64,000 nucleotides of DNA from Clostridia bacterium (GCA_017445115.1 JAFSUU010000019.1:1-64000); one strand, 5' to 3'; positions 8,576-18,291 are shown, numbered from the stretch's first letter. Notes: generated from the sequence alone by a model not told the origin. Numbers and translations are program-made.

Positions 8576-10918
8576 TCACCTGTTCAGCGCGAGGTTCAAT
8601 ACCTCGGACGCCTTTGTAACCGGTACGAAATCGAGGCTCTCGCGCACCGTTTTGTCGATGTCGTCAAGGTCGGGCACGTTGTCCTTCGGGATGATGACCG
8701 TTTTGATGCCCGCTTTGTAAGCGGCGAAAGTCTTTTCTTTGAGTCCGCCTATCGGAAGCACGCGTCCGGTCAGCGTCAGTTCTCCGGTCATCGCGACGTC
8801 GGAACGGACGGGCTTTCCGGAGAGAGAGCTTGCAAGGCTCGTCAGCATCGTGACGCCTGCGGACGGACCGTCCTTAGGAGTTGCACCCTCCGGAACGTGG
8901 ATGTGGATATCGCGGGTCTTATAGAAATCTCCGTCGACGTTCAGCGCGTCGGCGTGAGCTCTGATATAGCTTACGGCGATCGAAGCCGATTCCTTCATCA
9001 CGTCGCCGAGAGTGCCGGTAAGTTTAAGCTTGCCGTCGCCGGGCATAACGGACGTCTCTATTTTAAGTATATCCCCTCCGACAGAGGTATAAGCAAGTCC
9101 GCAGACGACTCCGACGAGATCCGTCTCGTCAGCCTTTTCGTCGTTGTATTTTCTCGTGCCGAGAAATTCGTGAGCGTTCTCTTTCGTCACTGTGACGCTC
9201 TTTGCCTCGCCGGTGGCGATCTTCTTCGCGGCTTTTCTGAACAGGGAAGCGAGTTCGCGCTCAAGGTTTCTGACGCCGGATTCTTTTGTATATCCGGTGA
9301 TGATCTCCGTCAGCGCGTCGTCTTTGAGACGCATCGTGCGGCGGTTCAGACCGTGGCGCTTCATCTGCTTCGGGATAAGATGATTCTTTGCAATAAGGAA
9401 TTTCTCGCTGTCGGTATAAGTCGTCAGCTCGATGATCTCCATTCTGTCATAGAGCGGAGCGGGTATGTCCGACGCGTTGTTCGCCGTGCAGATAAAGAGG
9501 CAGTCGGAAAGGTCGAACGGAACTTCGAGATAATGGTCGCGGAAGTTTTTGTTCTGCTCCGCGTCGAGAACTTCAAGCATAGCAGAGGACGGGTCGCCCT
9601 GAACGCTCGCGCACATTTTGTCTATCTCGTCGAGAAGAAGCACCGGATTGCGGCTTCCCGCCTGCTCGATCGCGGCGATGATACGTCCGGGCATCGAACC
9701 TATGTAAGTCTTGCGGTGACCTCTTATCTCCGCCTCGTCGTGGATGCCGCCGAGCGCGACACGCGCGAACTTTCTGCCCATGGCACGCGCGATCGACTCG
9801 CCGAGCGACGTCTTGCCGACTCCGGGAGGGCCGACGAAGCAGAGTATCTGATTCTTAAGTTTCGGGTTGAGCTGTTTAACCGCGAGATATTCGAGGATGC
9901 GCTCCTTCGGTTTCTCAAGGCCGTCGTGATCTGCGTCGAGTATCTTTTTTGCCTCGGCGACGTCGATACGGTCTTTTGTGGTTATATCCCACGGAAGGTC
10001 GAGACAGGTGTCAAGATACCCTTTGACGACGACCGCTTCGGGCGAGCCGAACGACATTTTCGACAGACGCGCGACTTCCTTGAGCAGTTTTTCTTTCGTC
10101 GCGTCGGATACTTTTTTATCCGGCGAGAAAGACGTCTTTTCGATAGCGTCGAGATATTCCTCAATATCGTCATCCTCTTCACCGAGCTCTTCGCGGATGA
10201 CTCTCATCTTCTCGCGCAGGTAGTTCTCGTAATGAGTTTTTTCGAGGTTCTTCTGTATCTTCTGGTGGATGACTATCTCTTCTTTATAAACGCCGATATC
10301 TTTTTCGAGTACGGATGCCGTGAGCACCGCGCGCTTCGTGCGGTCGAACTCGGCGAGAACGTCGAGCTTGTCCTCGTAGCGAGAAAACATCGTGTAAGCG
10401 GCGTAGTCCGAAAGCTCGCCGATGTCGATGATGTTCTTGGCGTCGGCAAAACCGTTCTCGTTCGGCCGGATTATACGGGAGAGAGCTCTCATTTTCTGAA
10501 GTATGTGGCGGCGGAGCGCTTCCGCTTTCACACTGTTCTGCGGCTCGACGTACTCTTCGGGAATAACGCGGCCGTATTTGATCCCGTCGCGGTCCTCGTA
10601 AGAGAGGATCCTCGCGCGGCAAATGCAGTGGAATTTCACGCGCGGAGCGTCGCCGAGAGACATTCCCTCAACACGTCCGACGATCTTCGCTATAACGCCG
10701 ACCTTAAACAGATCGCCCGTCTTCGGAGTGAAGATATCGGGGTCTTTCGAAAACGTGAGAAGGACCGTAGAATCCGTCTCCTCGGCTTTGTCCGCGGAAG
10801 CGGCCGCGCCCTCGTTCACGAGGTCAAAAAATACAGGTATATTAGGATAGGCGATCAGCGTGCCGAAGTCGATCACAGGCAGCGGAAGCCCTTCCGTAAT
10901 GTCATTGATGGGGGACAT
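8576..10918 (-). CDS. lon: ATP-dependent protease La (Lon)
   Basis: LonA-type protease, about 780 residues and full length. It has an N-terminal LON substrate-binding domain (about 1-200), a coiled-coil region rich in Lys/Glu (about 200-300), an AAA+ module with Walker [12 protein letters not shown] (near 361) and Walker [10 protein letters not shown], and the protease domain with the Ser of DGPSAG (near 684) and the Lys of [13 protein letters not shown] (near 727) as catalytic dyad. It degrades misfolded and regulatory proteins in the cytosol. I prefer ATG 10918 to the upstream TTG at 10924 because AGGA lies eight bases from ATG. A TATAAT-like -10 (10954-10949) and an inverted repeat lie upstream. 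Confidence 0.95.
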   Translation of the reverse strand: MSPINDITEGLPLPVIDFGTLIAYPNIPVFFDLVNEGAAASADKAEETDSTVLLTFSKDPDIFTPKTGDLFKVGVIAKIVGRVEGMSLGDAPRVKFHCICRARILSYEDRDGIKYGRVIPEEYVEPQNSVKAEALRRHILQKMRALSRIIRPNENGFADAKNIIDIGELSDYAAYTMFSRYEDKLDVLAEFDRTKRAVLTASVLEKDIGVYKEEIVIHQKIQKNLEKTHYENYLREKMRVIREELGEEDDDIEEYLDAIEKTSFSPDKKVSDATKEKLLKEVARLSKMSFGSPEAVVVKGYLDTCLDLPWDITTKDRIDVAEAKKILDADHDGLEKPKERILEYLAVKQLNPKLKNQILCFVGPPGVGKTSLGESIARAMGRKFARVALGGIHDEAEIRGHRKTYIGSMPGRIIAAIEQAGSRNPVLLLDEIDKMCASVQGDPSSAMLEVLDAEQNKNFRDHYLEVPFDLSDCLFICTANNASDIPAPLYDRMEIIELTTYTDSEKFLIAKNHLIPKQMKRHGLNRRTMRLKDDALTEIITGYTKESGVRNLERELASLFRKAAKKIATGEAKSVTVTKENAHEFLGTRKYNDEKADETDLVGVVCGLAYTSVGGDILKIETSVMPGDGKLKLTGTLGDVMKESASIAVSYIRAHADALNVDGDFYKTRDIHIHVPEGATPKDGPSAGVTMLTSLASSLSGKPVRSDVAMTGELTLTGRVLPIGGLKEKTFAAYKAGIKTVIIPKDNVPDLDDIDKTVRESLDFVPVTKASEVLNLALNR

Positions 10919-10967
10919 TTGCAAGATCCTTTCGATTAGAATTATTATATTATATCACACTTTTATT

Positions 10968-10994
10968 AAAAAATCTATAGCTTAAAGATTTTTT
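10968..10994. promoter_or_regulatory. 9-9-9 inverted repeat upstream of lon
   Basis: Arms AAAAAATCT (10968-10976) and AGATTTTTT (10986-10994) are perfect inverted repeats separated by 9 bp. The element overlaps the expected -35 region of the lon promoter, whose -10 is at 10954-10949. It has the geometry of a repressor operator, but the sequence is AT-rich and could arise by chance. Confidence 0.35.
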
Positions 10995-11036
10995 CGCAAA
11001 TAATTGAACGGACGGCTTCGAATTTGCGTGTACTCC

Positions 11037-11065
11037 TTGAAATCGCTATCGGAATTTGGTATACT
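11037..11065 (+). promoter_or_regulatory. Sigma-A type promoter of the DUF4838 operon
   Basis: TTGAAA (11037-11042), a 17-bp spacer and TATACT (11060-11065) give a near-consensus promoter with a start near 11072. It also rules out the longer ORF start at 11056, which would overlap the -10 box. Confidence 0.85.
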
Positions 11066-11106
11066 TGATAGATGAAAAATCAAGTAATTCAAGCGAGGAG
11101 TTCGTT

Positions 11107-12882
11107 ATGATAAGAATTGCAGAACAACGCAATACCGAATACGAAATAATCTATCCCGTCGATGCGACGCCGTCTGTCAAGACCGCGGTCTCGGAGCTGA
11201 AAAAATATCTTTTCAAGATCAGCGGTGCCGTACTTTGCGAGTTCACCGATAACAGACACGTAAGGCCGCGCGAGATCGTCGTAGGTTACACCAACCGCGG
11301 CGGTTTTGACGACGAAAAGGTGATGAAACTCGGCGACGAGGGATTTGAGATAAAATTCGAGGACAAAAAGATATTCATTCTCGGATCCGCCGTGCGCGGA
11401 GCGCTTTACGGTGTCTATACGTTTCTTGAAAAATACTGCGGCTGCCTTTTCATGACGAACGATTATGAAAAGATCCCGCGCCGCGAGACGCTCGAAGTCG
11501 AGGAGACCCCCGACGTCGAGATCCCCGTCTTTATGTCGAGAAACTCATACTGGTATCCGGTTAAGGAAGAAGGGATCAGCGCGAAGCTTAAGATCAACGG
11601 CTGTTCAGACCGCACTCTGTCCGAGATGGTCGGTGGCGGCGTTTACTACGCGGGCGATTTCCAGCACACGCTCGGCTACCTCGCTGAGCAATGCCCCGAG
11701 GGCGAACGCGCGTGGGTACAACCCTGCCTCTCCGATGAAAAGGTATATCAGACGGTTCTCAAAAACGTCAGAAGAAAACTCCGCGAATGTCCGAACGCCA
11801 AGATAATGTCGATCACTCAGAACGACGGCGACACCGGCGCCTGCAAGTGCGAGAAGTGCCGCGCGGTCAACGAGAGGGAAGAGTCCGAGATGGGAACGAT
11901 GCTCGCGTTCGTCAACCGCATCGCGAGAGAACTGAAGGACGAGTACCCCGACGTGCTTTTTGACACGTTCGCATACAGATTTACGAGAAAGCCTCCGAAG
12001 ACTATCATGCCGGAGGACAACGTCATAGTACGCCTTTGCTCGATCGAGTGCTGCTTCAGACACGCTCACGAGGACTGTCACGAAACTCCCGGACACGAGG
12101 AGCCGTCGGAACCGTTCTCCGAACAGCTCGTCGAGTGGGCGCGCCGCACGAAGCACCTCTTTATCTGGGACTACACGACAGATTTTACGAACTATTCCAC
12201 CTCGTTCATGAACATTCCGATCCTGCGCAAAAACGTAGAATTCTTCGCGAGAAACGGCGCCGAGGGTGTCTTTGAACAGGGCAATATCTTCTGTCCGAAC
12301 GGCGAGTTCGGCGAGCTGAAGGGTTATATCCTCGCAAGACTTCTCTGGAATCCGTATATGACGGAGGAGGAGTACTGGCGCGAGATAGACCGCTTCTGCG
12401 AGGGCTATTACGGACGCGGCGGTAAGTACATCAGAGCGCTTATCGACTATATGGCTGAGTGTTCGAAGGATTCACATTTCGGCATCTATTTCGACAACGC
12501 GTCGATCTATATCAAGCCGCAGGGATTCGCCTCCGAGCTTGAAGCGAAATTCGAGTATATCAGACGCGCCGAGGAGTACTACAACAAGGCGCGCGAGCTC
12601 GCCGAGACCGACGAGGAACTCGCTCATATCAACTGTTCCGAGATACAGCTTTACAACTATAAATTCTTCGTTTACAACCAGATCTGCGACGAGACGAAGG
12701 ACGATCCCGAAAGACAGAACGAGTACGAAGCCGCAAAGGCAAAGATCATAGAGAACAACAAGATCCAGTTCAAACTGATGAAGATGTACGGAATGGTCTG
12801 TCCGAGAGAATTTATCTGGATGGACAAGGTCGACGAGCCGGAGTGGACTCGCTGTCCTCTCCTCTGGGAAAACCCGAGATGA
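11107..12882 (+). CDS. DUF4838 domain-containing protein
   Basis: This 591-residue protein has an N-terminal region (about 1-125) that resembles the N-terminal domain of alpha-glucuronidase-like glycoside hydrolases: LKKYLFKISGA, then VVGYTNR, then the block VRGALYGVYTFLEKYCGC. The central DUF4838 domain follows, with ITQNDGDTGACKCEKC and a run of conserved Cys/His residues (LCSIECCFRHAHEDCHE). It has no signal peptide, so it probably acts in the cytosol. Family members often occur with carbohydrate-use genes, but I know of no proven reaction. Start ATG 11107 is supported by GCGAGGAG seven bases upstream and by the promoter. It is the first gene of a six-gene unit. Confidence 0.8.
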   Translation: MIRIAEQRNTEYEIIYPVDATPSVKTAVSELKKYLFKISGAVLCEFTDNRHVRPREIVVGYTNRGGFDDEKVMKLGDEGFEIKFEDKKIFILGSAVRGALYGVYTFLEKYCGCLFMTNDYEKIPRRETLEVEETPDVEIPVFMSRNSYWYPVKEEGISAKLKINGCSDRTLSEMVGGGVYYAGDFQHTLGYLAEQCPEGERAWVQPCLSDEKVYQTVLKNVRRKLRECPNAKIMSITQNDGDTGACKCEKCRAVNEREESEMGTMLAFVNRIARELKDEYPDVLFDTFAYRFTRKPPKTIMPEDNVIVRLCSIECCFRHAHEDCHETPGHEEPSEPFSEQLVEWARRTKHLFIWDYTTDFTNYSTSFMNIPILRKNVEFFARNGAEGVFEQGNIFCPNGEFGELKGYILARLLWNPYMTEEEYWREIDRFCEGYYGRGGKYIRALIDYMAECSKDSHFGIYFDNASIYIKPQGFASELEAKFEYIRRAEEYYNKARELAETDEELAHINCSEIQLYNYKFFVYNQICDETKDDPERQNEYEAAKAKIIENNKIQFKLMKMYGMVCPREFIWMDKVDEPEWTRCPLLWENPR

Positions 12883-13583
12883 CAGAGAAGCTAAAGATAC
12901 TGACCGAGGACGAGGAGCTTGAAGAATTCGTTTTCGACGGCGGATCGGATATCGCCGTCCCCGTGACGTTAGACGAGAGCGACGGCGTCGTCACGCTTAC
13001 CGTATATTCGAGGTATATGCGCGAGGCGGAAGAATTCGCCGGAAAGTACGGCGGCGATCCGTTTTCGAAGGAAGCGCTCGCGTACCTTGACGGCGTGTTT
13101 TCTCCGCTTATGGAAAAGGCGGGATTCCGCTTTGAGTGCGAGTACGATCAGACCGTGCTGAACTTTGCGTCCGACGTTGAAGTACCGGTGACCGACTGCG
13201 GCGCCGATATCGTTTTCGCGGATACGAATGAAAAACTTAACGAGCTCTATCTTTCGACGACAAGAGATATCGAAATAGATGACGACGATCCGTGCGACGT
13301 CGTGTTCGCGGCGGTCAAGGACGGCGCCGCGCTTTCGGTCGCTTCGGTGAACGATTATTCCGACAACGGCTCCGTTGAGATAAACGTCGAGACGGAGAAA
13401 AATTCGCGCGGAAAAGGGTACGCAACGGCGGCGGTGTCGTCGCTTGTGAACTATCTTGTCTCGCTCGGCGAGACGGTCAGCTACAGATGCCGTAAGTCGA
13501 ACGCGGCGTCGCGCCGCGTCGCCGAAAAGGCGGGACTGAAATACAAGGGCAAGACGTTTTTCTACGTCTGTTACAAAAAATAA
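12879..13583 (+). CDS. GNAT family N-acetyltransferase with N-terminal extension
   Basis: This 234-residue protein has its GNAT acetyltransferase signature in the last 70 residues: EINVETEKNSRGKGYATAAVS (acetyl-CoA-binding Q/RxxGxG/A-like loop) and then SNAASRRVAEKAGLKYKGK. The first 110 residues are acidic and not assigned. Substrate unknown. The ATG overlaps the stop of the DUF4838 gene (ATGA), so the two are translationally coupled; this also fixes the start against the longer ORF beginning at 12843. Confidence 0.75.
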   Translation: MTEKLKILTEDEELEEFVFDGGSDIAVPVTLDESDGVVTLTVYSRYMREAEEFAGKYGGDPFSKEALAYLDGVFSPLMEKAGFRFECEYDQTVLNFASDVEVPVTDCGADIVFADTNEKLNELYLSTTRDIEIDDDDPCDVVFAAVKDGAALSVASVNDYSDNGSVEINVETEKNSRGKGYATAAVSSLVNYLVSLGETVSYRCRKSNAASRRVAEKAGLKYKGKTFFYVCYKK

Positions 13584-13601
13584 CGCAGGGAGGAGATCGG
13601 A

Positions 13602-15353
13602 ATGGCGTTTGATGCGGGTATGGTCGCGCACGTCGCGCGTCAGCTTTATGACGAGACGGTGGGCGGCAGGATAGAAAAGATATACCAGCCGCAGAAGAAC
13701 GAGGTCATTTTCTCGGTGCGCCGCGGCGGCGAAAACAAGAAGATACTCGTCGACGTCGGCTCATCAAACGCAAGGATAAACCTCTCCTCCGTCAAGACGG
13801 ACAACCCGACGACTCCCCCGATGTTCTGCATGATGCTGAGAAAGCATTTTGCAGGCGCGAAGATCACGGACGTATGTCAGCTTGGCTTTGAACGCGCGAT
13901 AAGGATCACCTGCGACGCGTACGACGAGATGGGCTTCTCGTCTCACAAGCACCTTATCGTCGAGATAATGGGTACTTACAGCAATCTTATTCTTACCGAC
14001 GCCGAAGACAGGATCATCGGCGCGGCGAAGCAGATAGATTTTTCGACGAGCAGTAAAAGGCAGATAATCGCCGGTATGAGATATGAACTTCCTCCCGCGC
14101 AGAACAAACTCGATCCGCTTGCTGTCGACAGAGACAGATTCAATGCGCTTGCCGCGTCGACCGACGAGAACACGACTGCCGAGAAATTCATAATTTCAAA
14201 CTTCTCCGGCATCGCGCCGGTGGCGGCGCGTGAGATCGCCTATCTTTCCTGCGGCGACGCGAAAGGTGATTTATACGATTGCAGAAATAAACTCACGGAC
14301 GTATTTTTCTCCTTTATCGAGACGGTGAAGAACGTCGGCGGAAAGCCGTATCTTGTTTATTTAGACAAAAGCCGTCCGCTCGATTATTATTTCATCCCGC
14401 TCGCTCAATACGGCGAAGATGCAGTGATAGAAGAGCTTTCCGGATTCGGAGAACTGATCGACAGATTCTTTTCTGCAAGAGCCGAAAGCGAGAGACTCCA
14501 TCACAGAGCGTCCGACGTGCAACGGATTTTGTCAAACGCAGAAAAGCGAATAACCAAAAAGCTCGCCATTCTTCACGACGAGCTCGCCTCGTGCGACGAA
14601 GGGGAGAAATATAAGGTCTACGGCGATCTTGTGACCGCAAATATTTACAGAATAAAGAAAGGCGACGAGTCGGTCATAGCCGAGAATTACTACGACGGGA
14701 TGAAAAAAGTCGAGATAAAACTTGACACCCGTTATACTCCGGCTCAAAACGCGCAGAAATTCTATAAGAAATATTCAAAGCTGAAGTCCGCGAGAGAACA
14801 CTTGACCGAGCAGATAGCGATCGCGGAGCGCGAGTACGAGTATATCGTTTCCGTCGCCTACGCGCTCGGAGAAGCGACGGGCGAACGCGAGATCGCGGAG
14901 ATCAGGACCGAGCTTCACGAGAGCGGATACGCCTCGCGTATGAGGGGCGCTGTCGACAGACGCAAAGTCATACCATCTTATACGAAATACAGAACGAGCG
15001 GAGGCTTTGAACTTCTCTGCGGGAAGAACAATCTCGCAAACGACCATATCACGTTTAAAATCGCCGACAGATCCGACTGGTGGTTCCACGTCAAAGGTCA
15101 GCCGGGAAGCCACGTCGTTATGAGATGCCCCGCCGGCGCCGAACCCTCGGAACTCGACTTCACCGAAGCGGCGACCGTCGCCGCGGCAAATTCCAAAGCC
15201 GCCGACATGACCGCCGTCGAGGTCGACTACACCAAGGTCAAATACGTAAAAAAGCCCGCCGCTTCAAAGCCGGGCTACGTGATCTATCACACCAACTATT
15301 CGACCCGCGTCGCGGCAGACAGAGCAGCGGCGTCAAAAATGCTTGTAAAATGA
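13602..15353 (+). CDS. rqcH: Ribosome quality-control factor RqcH (NFACT/FbpA family)
   Basis: This 583-residue protein is of the NFACT family. The NFACT-N domain is at the N-terminus (GGRIEKIYQPQKNEVIFSVRR and the PPMFCMMLRKH block, residues about 20-85), a coiled-coil middle region spans about 290-430, and the NFACT-R domain near the C-terminus is marked by DRSDWWFHVKGQPGSHVV. RqcH binds stalled 50S subunits with peptidyl-tRNA and recruits tRNA-Ala to add C-terminal alanine tails for degradation. Older annotations call it fibronectin-binding protein. A GGGAGGAG ribosome-binding site precedes ATG 13602. Confidence 0.93.
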   Translation: MAFDAGMVAHVARQLYDETVGGRIEKIYQPQKNEVIFSVRRGGENKKILVDVGSSNARINLSSVKTDNPTTPPMFCMMLRKHFAGAKITDVCQLGFERAIRITCDAYDEMGFSSHKHLIVEIMGTYSNLILTDAEDRIIGAAKQIDFSTSSKRQIIAGMRYELPPAQNKLDPLAVDRDRFNALAASTDENTTAEKFIISNFSGIAPVAAREIAYLSCGDAKGDLYDCRNKLTDVFFSFIETVKNVGGKPYLVYLDKSRPLDYYFIPLAQYGEDAVIEELSGFGELIDRFFSARAESERLHHRASDVQRILSNAEKRITKKLAILHDELASCDEGEKYKVYGDLVTANIYRIKKGDESVIAENYYDGMKKVEIKLDTRYTPAQNAQKFYKKYSKLKSAREHLTEQIAIAEREYEYIVSVAYALGEATGEREIAEIRTELHESGYASRMRGAVDRRKVIPSYTKYRTSGGFELLCGKNNLANDHITFKIADRSDWWFHVKGQPGSHVVMRCPAGAEPSELDFTEAATVAAANSKAADMTAVEVDYTKVKYVKKPAASKPGYVIYHTNYSTRVAADRAAASKMLVK

Positions 15354-15835
15354 CGGTACATCCTATCGCTCCCGTATGGGACGAAAACTCGAAAATACTT
15401 ATACTCGGCTCGTTTCCGTCGGTAAAGAGCCGCGAGACGCGCTTCTTTTACGGCCACCCTCAGAACAGATTCTGGCGCGTGCTCTCCGCTGTGACCGGCG
15501 ACGAGACGCCGATGACTGTCGACGAAAAGAGATGCTTTCTTCTTAAATACGGGATCGCCGTATGGGACGTCATCGCCTCGTGCGACATTACCGGCAGCTC
15601 CGACGCATCGATAAAGAACGTCACGCCGAACGACCTTTCAATAATACTTGAAGGCGCCGACGTCCGCGCTATCTTTACAAACGGCAAGACCGCTCATAAC
15701 CTTTACCGAAAATACATTTTCCACGCAACCTGCAGGGAAGATATCTGCCTTCCTTCCACCAGCCCCGCCAACGCCGTTTGGAATGTTGAAAGACTTGTCC
15801 GAGAATGGAGTAGCATAAACAACTATTTGAAATAG
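15350..15835 (+). CDS. DNA-deoxyinosine glycosylase-like (UDG superfamily)
   Basis: This 161-residue protein of the uracil-DNA-glycosylase fold opens with HPIAPVWDENSKILILGSFPSVKSRE; the GSFPS stretch is the water-activating/recognition motif of the hypoxanthine-DNA glycosylase subgroup. The blocks FYGHPQNRFWRVL and LPSTSPAN (second active-site motif) follow. It would remove deaminated adenine (hypoxanthine) from DNA in base-excision repair. ATG 15350 overlaps the rqcH stop (ATGA); the longer ORF starting at 15080 is only a shadow of rqcH. It ends with TAG, so this organism uses UAG as a normal stop. Confidence 0.8.
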   Translation: MTVHPIAPVWDENSKILILGSFPSVKSRETRFFYGHPQNRFWRVLSAVTGDETPMTVDEKRCFLLKYGIAVWDVIASCDITGSSDASIKNVTPNDLSIILEGADVRAIFTNGKTAHNLYRKYIFHATCREDICLPSTSPANAVWNVERLVREWSSINNYLK

Positions 15836-15845
15836 GAGGAGAAAA

Positions 15846-16358
15846 ATGAGTTCTGAAAATATCGAGCTCGGCGTTCAAAACGCCATGGGCAAGTTAAAAC
15901 GCTATACGGTCTTAGGTATTATCGTTCATTTTTTCACCGGATTTTATTTTATGGAGCTTTTATTTGACGAGCTTTCGTCAAGATTCTCCTGGGGCGTCGA
16001 TACAAGCTCTCTGGACCTGACGACCGGTCTGTGGCTTGTCCAGATCTTCTATTTCGTCGGTGGGATGTTGACCGTATTTCTAAACTATAAGAAGTATAAA
16101 TCGGCGCGAAGTATTACTGCGGTTTCTGTCGTGTGGGTCATAGTTTTAGACGTTATCGGTCTTGTGATAGCTTTTCCGCTCTCATACGTTCCGGTGATTG
16201 ATCTCATAAGAGCCGGAGGGAATGAGCGATTGATCACCCCTGTAATTTTGATAATTTGGTTATGCACGGTGCTTGCTTCTCAAATAATTCCTTATGTCGT
16301 CATAAAAATAAAATCAAAAAAGCGGTTCGCAGGCAACAGCGGTGCGAAGAATCAATAA
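15846..16358 (+). CDS. Four-helix integral membrane protein, unknown
   Basis: This 170-residue protein has four clear membrane segments (about 21-40, 60-80, 87-112 and 130-153) and short charged termini; the C-terminal tail is strongly basic (KIKSKKRFAGN). I recognise no family. Its ribosome-binding site TAGGAGGAG is strong. It sits 10 bp after the glycosylase gene and before another four-helix protein, and may be co-transcribed with the DUF4838 unit. Confidence 0.6.
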   Translation: MSSENIELGVQNAMGKLKRYTVLGIIVHFFTGFYFMELLFDELSSRFSWGVDTSSLDLTTGLWLVQIFYFVGGMLTVFLNYKKYKSARSITAVSVVWVIVLDVIGLVIAFPLSYVPVIDLIRAGGNERLITPVILIIWLCTVLASQIIPYVVIKIKSKKRFAGNSGAKNQ

Positions 16359-16391
16359 GCGAAGAATCCTGCGCTGTAATGAGAGGATAGA

Positions 16392-16898
16392 ATGGACAGA
16401 TCGACAAGAAACAATATCATAAGAAACGTAAATAAGCTGTTTATCATATCAATGCTGATCCCGTGCGCCGTGCTGATCGCCGGATTCGTATATTTCTTCA
16501 CGGTCATAAATACGAAAGCGGATATCGACGACGCGGCGCTGAAAAAATATATCGTCTCGGCAGTGGTATTCGGTGTTCTGTCACTTGCTGGCGCGGCGGG
16601 CATTTTTGCCGTGAACTCTAAAAAGTTTTCGTTTCTCTCCGACCTCGGACAGTTCGAGAAAAGGCGCGTCGTAACGATCGACAGCCTCGCTATGTCCGTC
16701 GGTATGATAGCCCCCGCCGTGACGGTCTTCTATATGCTGATCTCCGGCACTCTTGCAGTGTTGAACGGCGGTTCGGAAGCTGACGTCGGCTACTCGCTTT
16801 ATACGCCGGTCTATGCAATGGTATTCGTCTTTATGCCATGCCTTCTCCCGACCTTTCTGACCGAGAGAAAAGTCAAGCTGATACTGTCGGGAAAATAA
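16392..16898 (+). CDS. Four-helix integral membrane protein, unknown
   Basis: This 168-residue protein has hydrophobic segments at about 17-38, 54-74, 100-122 and 133-155, with a basic N-terminus (RSTRNNIIRNVNK). It has the same general plan as the preceding protein but little visible identity, so the pair may be distant relatives or two subunits. No function can be given. It is followed by a strong bidirectional terminator. Confidence 0.6.
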   Translation: MDRSTRNNIIRNVNKLFIISMLIPCAVLIAGFVYFFTVINTKADIDDAALKKYIVSAVVFGVLSLAGAAGIFAVNSKKFSFLSDLGQFEKRRVVTIDSLAMSVGMIAPAVTVFYMLISGTLAVLNGGSEADVGYSLYTPVYAMVFVFMPCLLPTFLTERKVKLILSGK

Positions 16899-16925
16899 AT
16901 CGTTTTCTAATGCTTTTGAAAAGGG

Positions 16926-16961
16926 TGCGGGGAGAACTTTTTGTAAAAAGTTCTCCCCGCA
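16926..16961. terminator. Bidirectional terminator, repeat-family hairpin copy 1
   Basis: A 17-bp perfect stem (16926-16942 with 16945-16961) carries T-rich and A-rich arms and lies between the converging membrane-protein and ackA genes. The hairpin and its flank AAAAGGGTGCGG recur at 32008-32048 with compensatory changes (see findings). Confidence 0.9.
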
Positions 16962-16984
16962 TTATTCTATTCAATTCCTATTGA

Positions 16985-18211
16985 TTACAGCTTGGAAACG
17001 ATCGCTTCTGTGTCGCGCGCGATCATAAGCTCTTCGTTCGTCGGGATGACGTAGACCTTGACTTTGGAAGCGGGAGTCGAGAGCTCGCCGATGTTGGGCT
17101 GACGCCACGGTCTCGCGTTCAGCTCGAGATCGATCTCGATGCCGTAGTAATCCATATCGCGCAGAGCGCGTTCGCGGAGCTCAGGATTGTTCTCGCCCAT
17201 GCCCGCGGTGAAGACGATCGCGTCGACGCCGTTCATAGCGGCGGCATACGAACCAATGTACTTCTTCACCTGATATGCAAGGATAGAAGCCGCAAGCAGA
17301 CATCTCTTGTCGCCGCGCTTGATGCCTTCCTCTATATCACGGCTGTCGGAATATTGACCGGAAACGCCGAGGAATCCGCACTTCTTGTTCATGAAGTTTG
17401 CGATCTCGGAGACCGGAATGTTTTCCTTCTCCATGATGTAGGGAACGATAGCCGGGTCGATAGCTCCGCAGCGCGTGCCCATCTCAACGCCGTCGAGAGG
17501 CGTGAAGCCCATGGACGTGTCGATGCACTTGCCGTTTCTGACCGCGGAGATCGAAGAACCGTTGCCGATGTGGCAGGTGATGATCTTGGAGTCGGGCTTG
17601 TTGCCGAGCAGCTCGATCATGATCTGAGAAACGAATCTGTGAGACGTGCCGTGCGCGCCGTAGCGGCGGATGTGGTACTTCTCGTATATCTCATAAGGAA
17701 GGGGATAGGTGTTCGCATATTCGGGGATCGTCGTGTGGAAAGCGGTGTCAAATACGAGGACCTGCGGCTTGTCCGGCATTACCGCGGTAACGCCTTCGAT
17801 ACCCATGATGTGAGGGATCGTGTGAAGCGGAGCAAAGTCTACGCAAAGACGGAGCTTGTCGATAACTTCGGGAGTTACAAGCGTGCTCTCAAAGAAGTAA
17901 GGACCGCCGTGGACTACTCTGTGTCCGATCGCTTCGATCTCGTCCATGCTTTTGATGACGCCTTTTACGGGGTCGGTCAGAGCGTCGACGACCATGCGCG
18001 TCGCGACGGAGTGGTTGGGAATAACTATCTCTTCTTTGAATCTCTCTTCTTTTTCCTCGCCGCCCTCAAAAGAATACTTCTTGTGGTCGAGGATGCCTAT
18101 CGTCTCGCCTATTCTTTCGCAAATACCTTTTGCAAGCAGACGTTCAGTCTCGGTGTCGAGAAGCTGATATTTGAGAGAAGAGCTTCCCGCGTTTACAACG
18201 AGTACCTTCAT
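16985..18211 (-). CDS. ackA: Acetate kinase
   Basis: Converts acetyl phosphate and ADP to acetate and ATP, the last energy-yielding step of acetate fermentation. It is full length (408 residues) with all family motifs: NAGSSSLKYQ at the N-terminus, GHRVVHGG, DTAFHTTIP, HIGNGSSISAV (phosphate-binding), GFTPLDGVEMGTRCG and FTAGMGENNP. Start ATG 18211 has GGAGGT seven bases upstream; the longer ORF start at 18250 lies in the promoter region. No phosphotransacetylase gene is next to it. Its promoter overlaps that of divergent tmcAL. Confidence 0.97.
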   Translation of the reverse strand: MKVLVVNAGSSSLKYQLLDTETERLLAKGICERIGETIGILDHKKYSFEGGEEKEERFKEEIVIPNHSVATRMVVDALTDPVKGVIKSMDEIEAIGHRVVHGGPYFFESTLVTPEVIDKLRLCVDFAPLHTIPHIMGIEGVTAVMPDKPQVLVFDTAFHTTIPEYANTYPLPYEIYEKYHIRRYGAHGTSHRFVSQIMIELLGNKPDSKIITCHIGNGSSISAVRNGKCIDTSMGFTPLDGVEMGTRCGAIDPAIVPYIMEKENIPVSEIANFMNKKCGFLGVSGQYSDSRDIEEGIKRGDKRCLLAASILAYQVKKYIGSYAAAMNGVDAIVFTAGMGENNPELRERALRDMDYYGIEIDLELNARPWRQPNIGELSTPASKVKVYVIPTNEELMIARDTEAIVSKL

Positions 18212-18235
18212 TGATAATACCTCCGGATGTTTTTG

Positions 18236-18264
18236 TTGACAATTTTTCAAAATCCGTGTATCAT
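18236..18264 (+). promoter_or_regulatory. Sigma-A type promoter of tmcAL
   Basis: TTGACA (18236-18241), a 17-bp spacer and TATCAT (18259-18264). A start near 18271 leaves a leader of about 55 nt. It faces the ackA promoter so closely that both cannot be occupied at once. Confidence 0.85.
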
Positions 18265-18291
18265 TATATATGAAAAAAACTCAAATTACAA
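18263..18291 (-). promoter_or_regulatory. Sigma-A type promoter of ackA
   Basis: On the minus strand, TTGTAA (18291-18286), a 17-bp spacer and TATAAT (18268-18263). The -10 box overlaps the -10 box of the divergent tmcAL promoter by two bases. Confidence 0.75.

Noticed and set aside
8378..10939. Long open frame (853 codons) on the plus strand opposite lon
   Set aside because: It mirrors the codon pattern of lon and engB on the other strand; its translation is Arg/Val-rich with no domain, and no promoter or ribosome-binding site precedes it.
15080..15349. 90-codon upstream extension of the deoxyinosine glycosylase gene
   Set aside because: It lies inside rqcH in another frame and is Arg-rich; the ATGA start at 15350 fits family length.
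17354..18214. 286-codon plus-strand frame opposite ackA
   Set aside because: It is the shadow of a well-supported acetate kinase; the translation has no recognisable motif.
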